Positions 42,918 through 53,475 of a stretch of 64,000 bases of DNA are shown here, piece by piece. Position 1 is the stretch's first letter, and every line of letters starts with the position of its first letter. The notes below the pieces were generated by a model. It was not told the origin of the DNA. It was given only the letters and a program-made list of their open reading frames with translations, and did no database searches. The DNA comes from Massilia eburnea. Lineage in GTDB: Bacteria; Pseudomonadota; Gammaproteobacteria; Burkholderiales; Burkholderiaceae_D. The stretch covers positions 1-64,000 of the forward strand of contig NZ_WNKX01000004.1 of NCBI RefSeq assembly GCF_009720745.1, read 5' to 3'. The position numbers were made by a program, and so were the translations under genes.

Positions 42918-45434
42918 TTATTGAATTTGCACGCTGACCTTATCGACCACAAAGGAAGTCTGCAGCGAGTAGTCTTCGTTCATGTTGAAGTGGATGCGCA
43001 CGGTCTGGCCTTTGTATGGCAGCAGGTTGAAAGTGCGGATCTGGTAGCCGCTGGCAGCGTTCACGTTGGTGTAGGTCGCCAGGGTACCCAGGGTGGTGCC
43101 GGAGCTGTTCTTCACGGACACGACCATCTTGTCGTAAGGCGTGCTGCCCGATTCGTTGGTATCGATATGCAGCGCGAACGACAGGGTTGCCGCCGTTGCG
43201 GTCGACGGAATGGTGATGGTCTGGTACAGGGTTTCGGTAGCGGTGGTGCCGTTACCGCCCAGCCATGCGAAGCGGGTGCCTTCGTATGGAGTCTGGCCGC
43301 TGTAGTTGCCGATCACGCCGGTGGTGCCGGCCCATGGCGACGTGCCGGATTCGAAGCCGCCGTTGACGATCAGCTCCGATGGCGGCGGCGTGGTGCTCAC
43401 GGTCAGGGTGGCATTGTTCGATGTGGCGGTCTTCACAGGCGATGAGGAGTCGCTGACGATGGCCTTGAACACCGCACCGTTGTCGGCCGACTGCGCGACG
43501 AAGGAGTAGGTAGCCGAAGTAGCGCCCGCGATCTGGGTGCCGTTGCGGTACCACGCATAGCTGTAAGGCGAGGTGCCGCCCGCAGCGCCCACGGTGAAGC
43601 TTGCCGTGCCGCCAGGAGCAACAGTCACGTTGTTTGGCTGGGTGGTGATCGAGACGCTGCCTGGGTTGGCTTCGTCCACGTCGGTACCGACGTTGATCGC
43701 GGCGTATGCGCGTTTCACGGCGATCGATTCCGCGCTGCCCACGCCGTACAGTTCTTCAGCCGACTGGATCATCTTGGTACGTGCGTCGGCGTAGTTGGAG
43801 GAGGAGGTCAGCTTGGTGGTATTGGCCTTGAACCAGATGCGGTACGCCTTGTCGTTGCCGATACCGGTCATGGCCAGCGGCGTCTTGTTCAGGTACTGGC
43901 TGTACATCTCACTGGAAGACGAGGAGTTCGACCCCTGCGACAGGAAGTAGAACATGCGGTTGTTCGGGCCCGAGGAGTAGTGCGGGTCCAGGTTGCCCAG
44001 GGTGCTGCTCCAGGCATCGCGCGACGAGCCGTCCTTGGAAGGCTTCCACATCCAGCGCAGCGGCTGGCCGGACTTGCTGATCTCCTTGCCCATCATCCAG
44101 TCGTTGCCGGCAGGGATAGTGGTGCCGGTGCCGCCGTTACGGGCGTAGGCTTCCACCATTTCGCCGTTGATGTCGGAACTCGATTCGTTCAAGCCGCCAG
44201 ATTCGCCGGAGTAGGTCAGGTTGGAGGTGGCGTCGGTCACGCCGTGGCCCATTTCGTGGCCGATCACGTCGAGCGAGCCCAGGCTGTAGAAGCTGGAGCC
44301 GTCGCCGATATACATGCACTTGCAGCCGGAGTCGTAGAAGGCGTTGTCGTAGTTGTTGTCGACGTGGACGGCGATGTAGGTGGCGGTGTTGTTGCCATCC
44401 AGCGATTTCCAGCCCAGCGCATTGTTCATCGTGTCGTAGGTGTTCATCATGCCCCACAGCGCGTTCACTGCAGCGGTCTGGCCGTTGGCGTTGGTGGTGC
44501 TGCCGCCGCTGATGTAGTTCTGGCCGTCGCCCCAGGTATTGGTGCTGTTGGTGTAGATCGCACCCGGGCTCGGGTTGTTCGCCGACGAGTGGTTGGCGTT
44601 GGTGATGGCCATGCCGCCGAAGCTACCGCCGGTGCCACGCGTCGCATCCAGCATCTTGTAGGTGGAGCCGGACAGGGTGGTCTGGATCGGCACGTCGCCG
44701 TTGTACTGGCTATGGCCTACGCCGACAACGGTCTGCAGGGCGTTCCACTGCTTGATCACGGCGCCGGTGTGGGCGTTGATCACGGTGTCGCGGAACACAG
44801 GGCGGCCGTCCTTGTTCATGCGAGTCTTGACCAGGTAGGCCAGCTCATAATGATCGACCACGTCCTGCACGTCCAGCGCGTTCAGGGCGCTTTCAGCCTT
44901 GTTGGCGGCGGCGGCGGTACGCACGGTCTTCATGACCGGCCAGATCAGCAGCTCGGCTTCCGGCTTGCTGCGGTGCTCGGTGCCTGGGGTGCGCGAGACG
45001 GCGACGCGGATCGCTTCATCGGCGGCGAATGCAGGATGGGTATCGGGAGCGCCCTTGCCGGCGGCTTTGGCGGCCCGTGAAGCGTCCAGGCCATTGCGGC
45101 GGTCGGAAGCGGACTCGCTGACGATGTCCCCGTTTTCATCGGTGACCACGACGGATTCGGAACCGAATACGCGCAGGCCCTGGAAGGTGTGGTCGGCGCG
45201 CACGATGCGCTCGCCGTGGACGCCTGGGTGCTGTTCGCGCAGCTTATAACCATGCTCGCTGTCCAGGCCGGCGGCGGCGCGGCGCGCGTCCAGGCGCGAG
45301 ACCAGGTTGGCCTTGGCTTCCACGCTCATTGGTTGCGCTGGAGAGGCCATCAGGGTATCTGGCAGGACGCCTGCAAATGCAGGGGCGAACGAGGCGGCAA
45401 CGGCTGCGGCCAACAGGCTTTTGCGAAGTTTCAT
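42918..45434 (-). CDS. Secreted M4 (thermolysin-like) metalloprotease 1
   Basis: Protein of 838 residues. The order is signal peptide (SLLAAAVAASFAPAFAG), propeptide with FTP/PepSY features (about 25-210), and an M4 catalytic domain with the zinc motif HEMGH near residue 393 and the third ligand in GGLNESSSDINGEM. An Ig-like domain (SITTQPNNVTVAPGGTASF) and a C-terminal jelly-roll-like domain starting ELIVNGGFESGTSPWAG complete it. Thermolysin-like enzymes are secreted endopeptidases activated by propeptide removal. A close paralogue lies directly upstream. Confidence 0.93.
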   Translation of the reverse strand: MKLRKSLLAAAVAASFAPAFAGVLPDTLMASPAQPMSVEAKANLVSRLDARRAAAGLDSEHGYKLREQHPGVHGERIVRADHTFQGLRVFGSESVVVTDENGDIVSESASDRRNGLDASRAAKAAGKGAPDTHPAFAADEAIRVAVSRTPGTEHRSKPEAELLIWPVMKTVRTAAAANKAESALNALDVQDVVDHYELAYLVKTRMNKDGRPVFRDTVINAHTGAVIKQWNALQTVVGVGHSQYNGDVPIQTTLSGSTYKMLDATRGTGGSFGGMAITNANHSSANNPSPGAIYTNSTNTWGDGQNYISGGSTTNANGQTAAVNALWGMMNTYDTMNNALGWKSLDGNNTATYIAVHVDNNYDNAFYDSGCKCMYIGDGSSFYSLGSLDVIGHEMGHGVTDATSNLTYSGESGGLNESSSDINGEMVEAYARNGGTGTTIPAGNDWMMGKEISKSGQPLRWMWKPSKDGSSRDAWSSTLGNLDPHYSSGPNNRMFYFLSQGSNSSSSSEMYSQYLNKTPLAMTGIGNDKAYRIWFKANTTKLTSSSNYADARTKMIQSAEELYGVGSAESIAVKRAYAAINVGTDVDEANPGSVSITTQPNNVTVAPGGTASFTVGAAGGTSPYSYAWYRNGTQIAGATSATYSFVAQSADNGAVFKAIVSDSSSPVKTATSNNATLTVSTTPPPSELIVNGGFESGTSPWAGTTGVIGNYSGQTPYEGTRFAWLGGNGTTATETLYQTITIPSTATAATLSFALHIDTNESGSTPYDKMVVSVKNSSGTTLGTLATYTNVNAASGYQIRTFNLLPYKGQTVRIHFNMNEDYSLQTSFVVDKVSVQIQ

Positions 45435-45471
45435 CGACTCTCCTTGGGAACTTGGGTGGTTGGGAGAGACG

Positions 45472-45500
45472 ACGTTATGCCTGTTTTTTTGGCAAGTCAA
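45472..45500 (-). promoter_or_regulatory. Likely promoter of M4 protease 1
   Basis: On the minus strand TTGACT (45500-45495), a 17-base spacer and TAACGT (45477-45472). The same layout and flanking text (AGGCATAAC) recur before the second M4 gene, which supports function. The region upstream is AT-rich. Confidence 0.5.
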
Positions 45501-45572
45501 AAATCTTGCAAAATAAGTCAGTTTGCCGGATTTTGTTAATTCCTAGACAATGAATTACATGACGCTAGCCGC

Positions 45573-45609
45573 AAAAAAACGGGGGCCAGCCCCTGAGGAC
45601 TGGCCCCCG
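45573..45609 (-). terminator. Terminator of the second M4 protease gene
   Basis: CGGGGGCCAG (45580-45589) pairs with CTGGCCCCCG (45600-45609). On the minus strand the hairpin is followed by seven T. It lies 14 bases after the stop codon of the upstream protease gene. Confidence 0.9.
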
Positions 45610-45622
45610 CATGACGGCGTTA

Positions 45623-48133
45623 TTACTGAACCTGCAGGCTTACCTTGTCAACGACGAACGAAGTCTGCAGCGACGAGTCTTCAGTCATGTTGAAGTGCAG
45701 GCGCACGGTCTGGCCCTTGTAAGGCAGCAGGTTGAAGGTACGGATCTGGTAGCCGCTGGCAGCGTTCACGTTGCTGTAGGTTGCCAGGGTGCCCAGGGTG
45801 GTGCCGGAGCTGTTCTTCACGGTCACAACCAGCTTGTCGTAGGCGGTGCTGCCCGATTCCGCGGTATCGATGTGCAGGGCGAACGAGAAGTTCGCGGTGG
45901 TTGCAGTCGATGGGATGGTCACGGTCTGGTACAGGGTTTCGGTAGCGGTGGTGCCGTTACCGCCCAGCCATGCGAAGCGGGTGCCTTCGTACGCAGTCTG
46001 GCCGCTGTAGTTGCCGATCACGCCGGTAGTGCCGGCCCATGGCGTGGTGCCGGACTCGAAGCCGCCGTTGACGACCAGTTCCGACGCCTGGGTGGTGCCC
46101 ACGGTCAGGGTGGCGTTGTTCGAGGTGGCAGTCTTCACAGGCGACGAGGAGTCGGTGACGATGGCCTTGAACACGGCGCCGTTGTCGGCGGTCTGCGCGG
46201 TGAACGAGTAGGTAGCCGAAGTCGCGCCCGCAATCTGGGTGCCGTTACGGTACCAGGCGTAGCTGTAAGGCGAGGTGCCGCCGGTCGCCGCAACCGAGAA
46301 GGTGGCGGTGCCGCCAGGAGCAACGGTCACGTTGTTCGGCTGGGTGGTGATGGACACGCCGCTTGCGCCGATTTCGTCAACGTCGGAACCGACGTTAATC
46401 GCAGCGTAAGCACGCTTCACAGCGATCGATTCAGCGCTGCCTACGCCATACAGTTCTTCAGCGGACTGGATCACTTTCAGGCGCGCATCAGCATAGTTGG
46501 TCGATGCGGTGAACTTGGTGGTGTTGGCCTTGAACCAGATGCGGTATGCCTTGTCGTTGCCGATACCGGTCATCGCCAGCGGCTGCTTGTTCAGGTACGA
46601 GCTGTACATCTCGCTGGAGGACGAGGAGTTCGAGCCTTGCGACAGGAAGTAGAACATGCGGTTGTTCGGGCCCGAGGAATAGTGCACGTTCAGGCTGCCC
46701 AGGGTGCTGCTCCAGGCGTCCTTGGACGAACCGTCCTTCGATGGCTTCCACATCCAGCGCAGCGGCTGGCCGGTCTTGCTGATTTCCTTGCCCATCATCC
46801 AGTCGTTGCCGGCTGGGACAACGGTGCCGGTGCCGCCGTTACGGGCGTAGGCTTCCACCATTTCGCCGTTGATGTCGGAGTTCGACTCGTTCAGGCCGCC
46901 CGATTCGCCGGAGTAGGTCAGGTTGGAAGTAGCGTCGGTAACGCCGTGGCCCATTTCGTGGCCGATCACGTCGATCGAGCCCAGGCTGTAGAAGCTGGAG
47001 CCGTCGCCGATGTACATGCACTTGCAGCCGGATTCGAAGAAGGCGTTGTCGTAGTTGTTGTCAACGTGGACAGCGATGTAGGTAGCGGTGTTGTTGCCGT
47101 CCAGCGAGGACCAGCCCATCACGTTCTTCATCGTGTCGTAGGTGTTCATCAGGCCCCACAGCGCGTTTACTGCAGCGGTCTGGCCGTTGGCGTTGGTGGT
47201 GCTGCCGCCGCTGATGTAGTTCTGGCCGTCGCCCCAGGTATTGGTGCTGTTGGTGTAGATGGAACCGGCGCTTGGGTTGGAAGCGGAGGAGTGGTTGGCG
47301 TTGGTGATGGCCATGCCGCCGTAGGTGCCGCCGGTGCCGCGGGTGGCGTCCAGCATCTGGTAGGTCGAGCCGTTCAGCGTGGTCTGGATCGGCACGTCGC
47401 CGTTGTACTGGCTGTGGCCTACACCGGTCACGGTCTGCAGGGAATCCCATTGCTTGATCACGGCGCCGGTCTGGGCGTTGATCACGGTGTCACGCGCGGT
47501 AGCGCGGCCATCCTTGACCATCTTGGTCTTGACCAGGTACGCCAGCTCGTAGTGGTCGACCACGTCCTGCACGTCCAGCGCGTTCAGGGCGCTTTCGGCC
47601 TTGTTGGCTGCTGCTGCGGTGCGCACGGTCTTGACCACCGGCCAGATCAGCAGCTCGGCTTCCGGCTTGAAGCGGTGCTCGCTGCCCGGGGTGCGCGAAA
47701 CGGCGACGCGGATTGCTTCGTCGGCGCTGAAGGCGGCGGTGGTGGAAGGGGTCTTGCCGGCGGCCAGCGAAGCGCGCGAAGCGTCCAGGCCGTTGCGGCG
47801 GTCGGAAGCGGACTCGCTGACGATCTCGCCGTTCTCATCGGTCACGACCACGGATTCGGAACCGAACACGCGCAGGCCGTTGAAGGTGTGGTCGGCGCGC
47901 ACGATGCGCTCGCCGTGCATGCCAGGGTGCTGGCTGCGCACCTTGTAGCCATGTTCTTGATCCAGGCCGGCGGCGGCGCGGCGTGCGTCCAGGCGGGCGA
48001 CCAGGTTGGCTTTGGCTTCAACACTCATCTGCTGGCCTGGAGCGGCCATCAGGGAATCAGGCAGAACACCGGCGAATGCTGGTGCGAACGAAGCTGCGAC
48101 GGCTGCGGCTAGCAGGCTTTTGCGAAGTTTCAT
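45623..48133 (-). CDS. Secreted M4 (thermolysin-like) metalloprotease 2
   Basis: Protein of 836 residues with the same domain order as protease 1: signal peptide, propeptide, M4 domain with HEMGH near residue 393 and GGLNESNSDINGEM, an Ig-like domain, and a C-terminal jelly-roll-like domain. Most positions match the neighbour by eye. Differences cluster in the propeptide (AGKTPSTTAAFSADEA versus AGKGAPDTHPAFAADEA) and linkers. Tandem duplication is evident. Each copy has its own promoter and terminator, so the two can be controlled separately. Confidence 0.93.
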   Translation of the reverse strand: MKLRKSLLAAAVAASFAPAFAGVLPDSLMAAPGQQMSVEAKANLVARLDARRAAAGLDQEHGYKVRSQHPGMHGERIVRADHTFNGLRVFGSESVVVTDENGEIVSESASDRRNGLDASRASLAAGKTPSTTAAFSADEAIRVAVSRTPGSEHRFKPEAELLIWPVVKTVRTAAAANKAESALNALDVQDVVDHYELAYLVKTKMVKDGRATARDTVINAQTGAVIKQWDSLQTVTGVGHSQYNGDVPIQTTLNGSTYQMLDATRGTGGTYGGMAITNANHSSASNPSAGSIYTNSTNTWGDGQNYISGGSTTNANGQTAAVNALWGLMNTYDTMKNVMGWSSLDGNNTATYIAVHVDNNYDNAFFESGCKCMYIGDGSSFYSLGSIDVIGHEMGHGVTDATSNLTYSGESGGLNESNSDINGEMVEAYARNGGTGTVVPAGNDWMMGKEISKTGQPLRWMWKPSKDGSSKDAWSSTLGSLNVHYSSGPNNRMFYFLSQGSNSSSSSEMYSSYLNKQPLAMTGIGNDKAYRIWFKANTTKFTASTNYADARLKVIQSAEELYGVGSAESIAVKRAYAAINVGSDVDEIGASGVSITTQPNNVTVAPGGTATFSVAATGGTSPYSYAWYRNGTQIAGATSATYSFTAQTADNGAVFKAIVTDSSSPVKTATSNNATLTVGTTQASELVVNGGFESGTTPWAGTTGVIGNYSGQTAYEGTRFAWLGGNGTTATETLYQTVTIPSTATTANFSFALHIDTAESGSTAYDKLVVTVKNSSGTTLGTLATYSNVNAASGYQIRTFNLLPYKGQTVRLHFNMTEDSSLQTSFVVDKVSLQVQ

Positions 48134-48173
48134 GTCTCTCCTTGTGGGATTTGGTGATTATTGGGAGAGCCGG

Positions 48174-48202
48174 AAGTTATGCCTCTTTCTTGAGCTAGTC
48201 AA
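48174..48202 (-). promoter_or_regulatory. Likely promoter of M4 protease 2
   Basis: On the minus strand TTGACT (48202-48197), a 17-base spacer and TAACTT (48179-48174), matching the promoter of the paralogue at the same distance from the start codon. Confidence 0.5.
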
Positions 48203-48482
48203 AAAATTTGCAAAAAAAGTCGTTGCGACAAATTTTGTTCAAATTCAGACATTTGATTACATATTCCTGAATATTTCCATAACTCGCATTTTTTTCAGAT
48301 GGCGCACGATTGCTGGATTTTGTAGGGAGGATGCAACGAAATAGAGGGTTTTCTCTAGATTCGTGTTGGACGCAACACAAATATGTATCAAATTGTCACG
48401 CTCGTGTTGCACTAGTTGAATTTACCGTTTTACACTAGCCCGTCGTTTAGTTGAGGTACCACTTAGTGAGGGCGCATCACTC
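48203..48482. other. AT-rich intergenic region
   Basis: About 280 bases without a gene, between the divergent protease 2 and ACT-like genes. Much more AT-rich than its surroundings. The part nearest the protease resembles the region upstream of protease 1. It contains AACACG/CGTGTT-type repeated words (CGTGTTGGACGCAACAC near 48361-48377 and CTCGTGTTGCAC near 48402) and should hold the ACT-gene promoter. Nothing else is recognised. Confidence 0.4.
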
Positions 48483-49145
48483 ATGTTGTCTATATCTACC
48501 AAAGTCGAAAGGATCGTCACGGAGTCGCCCTTCCTGAGCGAAGGTCTGCGTCGTGGCTTGATCAACCTGTCGGAACTGGCGCGCCAGCTGCAGCCGCAGC
48601 TCCAGAACGACCTGTGGAAGCCTGTCGGCCAGGCGGCCGTGGTGATGGCCTTGCGCCGCGTGGCGGGCCGTTTGCCGGACCGCGATGCGCAGGAGCTTGT
48701 GTTGGCCCAGCAGTCGGGCCAGCTGACCGCGCGTACCGACCTCGTTGAGTTCACCTTCCGCCGGTCCGACCACATTGACGATTGCCACCGCCAGCTGCTG
48801 GAACGCGCCGGCACCGGCCACGGCCTGTACCTGACCGTGACCCGCGGCAGCGAAGAGGTGGTGGTGATCTGCAGCCGGCCGTTCATCGGGCTGGTGGAGC
48901 AGATCTTCGCCAACGAACGCCTGCTGGCGCGGCTGGAGAACCTGAACGCCGTCACGCTGCAGCTGACCGCAGATTCGTGGCGCACGCCGGGCATCTACCA
49001 CGCCATCCTCAAGAAGCTGGCGTGGGACAAGGTCAACCTGATCAACCTGATCTCGACCCACACCGAGCTCACGCTGCTGCTGGAGAAGGAACACACGGGC
49101 GCCGCCTTCAGTGTCCTCTCCAACATGATCGCCCACAAGCACTGA
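48483..49145 (+). CDS. ACT-like domain regulatory protein
   Basis: Protein of 220 residues, cytoplasmic. The N-terminal part (PFLSEGLRRGLINLSELARQ) looks like a helical winged segment. The C-terminal third (LTADSWRTPGIYHAILKKLA, then NLINLISTHTELTLLLEKEH) is an ACT-like fold of the kind used to bind amino acids. Similar two-part proteins are known from bacteria and archaea without known function. A GC-rich hairpin follows the stop codon (about 49156-49171) but has no clear T-run. Confidence 0.65.
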   Translation: MLSISTKVERIVTESPFLSEGLRRGLINLSELARQLQPQLQNDLWKPVGQAAVVMALRRVAGRLPDRDAQELVLAQQSGQLTARTDLVEFTFRRSDHIDDCHRQLLERAGTGHGLYLTVTRGSEEVVVICSRPFIGLVEQIFANERLLARLENLNAVTLQLTADSWRTPGIYHAILKKLAWDKVNLINLISTHTELTLLLEKEHTGAAFSVLSNMIAHKH

Positions 49146-49187
49146 GCCGCCAGCAGCCGCCCCCGGGCGGCCGCTTTCGCCGGGCAG

Positions 49188-49610
49188 CTAACGGCACTCG
49201 ATCTTGATCGAGCGCTGGCCGGCCTTCGCGCCTTTACGGTAAAAGAATGTGCAGGCTTTGGACGGTTCGGGCAGGGGACGTGATAAGGTCACTTCATTAT
49301 GCGTGCCATACCCGCACTCGAGCCATTTCCCGTCCGGGAAAGGACGGTCGAGATCATAGGTTTCGCTCCATCCATCCTTCATTTGCTTGCGTGTGTAGTT
49401 GGCCAGATCGCCACGCCGGTCCGGCGGGCCGCTGATCGGCGTCGCCGAATTGAGATACAGCTCAGATGAGGCTTGGCTTTTCCAACCAGCTACCTCTGGT
49501 ACGGTAATGCCGACCGAAGCTGGGCACGACAGCGATGCAGGCGCTTGGTTTGCCGATGCCGTAAGCGCCAATGCTGCAAGTAATGCGGCCGTTGTCCTGA
49601 TGAGGTCCAT
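49188..49610 (-). CDS. Exported STY0301-like protein, probable immunity partner
   Basis: Protein of 140 residues with a signal peptide (TTAALLAALALTASANQAPA). The mature protein has three to four cysteines (LSCPASV, WLECGYG, KACTFF, IECR) and the pattern of the STY0301 family as I recall it. It begins three bases after the stop of the amidase-like gene, so the two are co-transcribed. Periplasmic location next to a Tae2-like amidase suggests it blocks that enzyme. This role is inference. Confidence 0.65.
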   Translation of the reverse strand: MDLIRTTAALLAALALTASANQAPASLSCPASVGITVPEVAGWKSQASSELYLNSATPISGPPDRRGDLANYTRKQMKDGWSETYDLDRPFPDGKWLECGYGTHNEVTLSRPLPEPSKACTFFYRKGAKAGQRSIKIECR

Positions 49611-49613
49611 GGT

Positions 49614-50000
49614 TCATCTAATGACAAAGAACGCATCGGCGTTGTCGCTCGGCGAAACATAATTGCCGTTTTTGTCTTTTCTCAGCGAGGGGATGCAGCG
49701 AGAGCTTATCTGATGGCTCTTCTTGGTTTTCCATTGGTCCATCACGTGAATGCCGCCTATACCTTGTCGCAGATAAAGTGCTGCGTGATTTCCATGCGGT
49801 CTGTTGGGATAGCGGCCGTCAACGAATGTAGCGATCGCGGTGCCTTTCCTGAGCAGTCTGTTGCCGACCACTGCCTCACCTTGTCGCCAGTTGGCCGTAA
49901 CGGGAGCGCCGGCGAAAACCTGTACTACTGCAACGCACTGTTCGTTTCCTACCAGTTCATGCTTTTCAAGCTGCTCAACTTGGTCGTAACGGTATGGCAT
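49614..50000 (-). CDS. BPSL0067-family (Tae2-like) amidase, probable T6SS effector
   Basis: Protein of 128 residues without signal peptide. The cysteine-peptidase pair is C22 in LVGNEQCVAVVQVF and H72 in GNHAALYLRQG, with D88 as a possible third residue, as in papain-like Tae2 amidases that cut peptidoglycan crosslinks. Such effectors are injected into rival cells by type VI secretion. The ATG at 50000 has GGAGG just upstream. A longer frame exists but lacks family likeness. No T6SS structural gene is in the window, so this is an orphan effector candidate. Confidence 0.7.
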   Translation of the reverse strand: MPYRYDQVEQLEKHELVGNEQCVAVVQVFAGAPVTANWRQGEAVVGNRLLRKGTAIATFVDGRYPNRPHGNHAALYLRQGIGGIHVMDQWKTKKSHQISSRCIPSLRKDKNGNYVSPSDNADAFFVIR

Positions 50001-50193
50001 GATTGGCCTCCAGTGGTTGATCCAGTACTGGAAGCGCAATTTGAATTTGGGGAGTACTTTTTGAGGCGGAGCAACCGCGGCGTCAAATCTGTTGTTCCTT
50101 TGCCGTAAAATTGACCGCGCACGATTGATTTTTGCCGGATGGCCCTGGCTTACATTATCATTGCCGTCCAGCAACATAACCGGGAGGCGGATT

Positions 50194-50574
50194 ATGGGCG
50201 TGAAGCGTGAACTGCAGCGGGTGGTGCCGGCATTGCGGGTGGCCAGCTATGCGGCCAGCAAGCCGTTCTATGAGTCGCTGGGCTTCCGCGAGGAATGGAC
50301 CCACCATTTCGAGCCCGGCCTGCCGACCTTTGCCTCGATGGTCTTCGACGGTATGGAAGTCTTCCTGACCGAGCATACCGGCGATTGCCAGCCCGGCGGC
50401 CTGGTGCATTTTTATGTTGCGGACGTGGATGCGCTGTACGATGATTTCCTCGAGTACGGCGTGAGTGTAGAGGAAGCGCCGAACAACGGCCTGGGCCCCG
50501 ACCTGCGTGTCATGTCGGTACTCGACCCAGACCGGAACCGGCTCAAATTCTTGACCCAGACCCATTGGGAGTAA
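50194..50574 (+). CDS. VOC-family protein (glyoxalase/bleomycin-resistance fold)
   Basis: Protein of 126 residues. The paired beta-alpha-beta-beta-beta pattern is seen in RVASYAASKPFYESLGFREEW and VHFYVADVDALYDDFLEYGV, ending VLDPDRNRLKFL. VOC proteins include glyoxalases, dioxygenases and drug-binding proteins. The text here is of the bleomycin-resistance-like type, but without a known ligand. GGGAGG precedes the start. It is followed seven bases later by a DUF4124 gene. Confidence 0.8.
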   Translation: MGVKRELQRVVPALRVASYAASKPFYESLGFREEWTHHFEPGLPTFASMVFDGMEVFLTEHTGDCQPGGLVHFYVADVDALYDDFLEYGVSVEEAPNNGLGPDLRVMSVLDPDRNRLKFLTQTHWE

Positions 50575-50581
50575 GCGCAAA

Positions 50582-51061
50582 ATGAAGAAAGCGCTGTTGT
50601 TCGCAGTCCTCGGCTTTGCGGCGGTATCACAGGCCGGTGCGCAAGGGCTGTACAAATGCAAGGCCGACGGCAAGGTGACTTACCAGTCCATGCCGTGCGC
50701 CAAAGGCGGTGAGATGCTCGATGTGCCGCCGCCGCCAACCCCCGCCCAGGTTAGGGCCGCCCAGGATCGCTTGAAGGAAGACCGCGACCGCGCCAACCAG
50801 CTGGCTGAGCGCAACCGTGTCGAGCGCGAGCGCAAGGCGAGGGAGGAGAAAGAAGAGGCGCAGGAGACCAAGGAAGCCAATGCCGGCAAGGTCGCGGCCA
50901 AGTCGGATTGCGACAAGCTGCGCCTTCGCCGCGAAGAACTGTACGGCCAGCGCAACGACAACCGCCGCAATTCCCAGCTTGAAGCCATGGCCAGGACCCA
51001 GGACGAAATCGACAAGCTGGAGGCGAGCTACACCAAGGCCTCCTGCGGCCCGCTGGATTAA
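50582..51061 (+). CDS. DUF4124 exported protein with coiled coil
   Basis: Protein of 159 residues. A signal peptide (MKKALLFAVLGFAAVSQAGA) is followed by the DUF4124 motif LYKCKADGKVTYQSMPCAKG. Residues about 60-105 are a highly charged helix (RVERERKAREEKEEAQETKE), probably a coiled coil. Two more cysteines occur near the end. Function unknown. Confidence 0.8.
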   Translation: MKKALLFAVLGFAAVSQAGAQGLYKCKADGKVTYQSMPCAKGGEMLDVPPPPTPAQVRAAQDRLKEDRDRANQLAERNRVERERKAREEKEEAQETKEANAGKVAAKSDCDKLRLRREELYGQRNDNRRNSQLEAMARTQDEIDKLEASYTKASCGPLD

Positions 51062-51079
51062 GCAGGCCGCTCTAGCCGC

Positions 51080-52776
<1,697 letters not shown>

Positions 52777-52780
<4 letters not shown>

Positions 52781-53319
52781 TGCACTGGCCTTTCGTATTT
52801 GCTGTCCAGGACCGCTTGGCCGGTGAGGTGGGCGATGCGTTTGATCAGTTCCGATACGCCTTGCAGCGTGAGCAGGGCAAAGCCGACCGGAACCACGAAC
52901 TTGATCGGCCAGCGCGGCAAGCCGCCGGCGTTGCTCGATTGTTCCATGATGGCCCAGGAGGGCAGGAACAGTGATTCCCACGACAGCCAGGCAAACAGGA
53001 TGCAGGCGGGGAAGAGGAAGAAGATGATGCCGAAGATGTCAATCCACAGCTGCTTGCGTTCGGAGACGTGGCCGTAGACCAGGTCGACGCGGACGTGTTC
53101 GTTACGCTGGAAGGTGTAGCTGGCGCCGAGCATGACGGCGGCGCCAAACAGGTACCACTGCATTTCGAGCAGGGCGTTCGAGCTCCAGTCGAAGCCGTAG
53201 CGGATCATGGCGTTGGATGCGCTGATGACGCAGGATGCCAGTATCATCAGGTTGGCCAGCTGGCCGCAGCGGTAGCCGATGCGATCCAGCCAGCCTGAAA
53301 GGCGGAGGAATCCTTGCAT
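52777..53319 (-). CDS. TRAP transporter small permease (DctQ-like)
   Basis: Protein of 180 residues with four membrane helices (LANLMILASCVISASNAMIR, WYLFGAAVMLGASYTFQ and two more). The family text EHVRVDLVYGHVSERKQLWI is clear. It joins the large permease to form the sodium-driven TRAP channel in the inner membrane. First gene of a two-gene operon and overlapping dctM by four bases. Confidence 0.9.
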
Positions 53320-53371
53320 TACTTTTCTCCATTGTTGGAATAGTTATTGCAAGGATATTAGCGGCTTTGGG

Positions 53372-53475
53372 AAAACCGGTAAACCGGTGTCTGACCCACG
53401 GGGTCAGACACCTGGCCACGCGGCCGCCGCGTATCAGTGTCGGACCCTGTGGGTCTGACACTGGTTTCCCGGTTT
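53372..53475. repeat. REP-like palindrome cluster after argH
   Basis: Contains GTGTCTGACCC-ACG-GGGTCAGACAC and, after a CG-rich spacer, CAGTGTCGGACCCTGTGGGT followed by CTGACACTG. Both units are bounded by ACCGGT/CCGGTTT-type ends. The cluster touches the argH stop codon and may terminate it. Confidence 0.8.

Noticed and set aside
45611..48112. Very long open frame antisense to M4 protease 2
   Set aside because: High-GC genes often leave long antisense frames. This one has no ribosome binding site or family likeness, and the M4 protein is certain.
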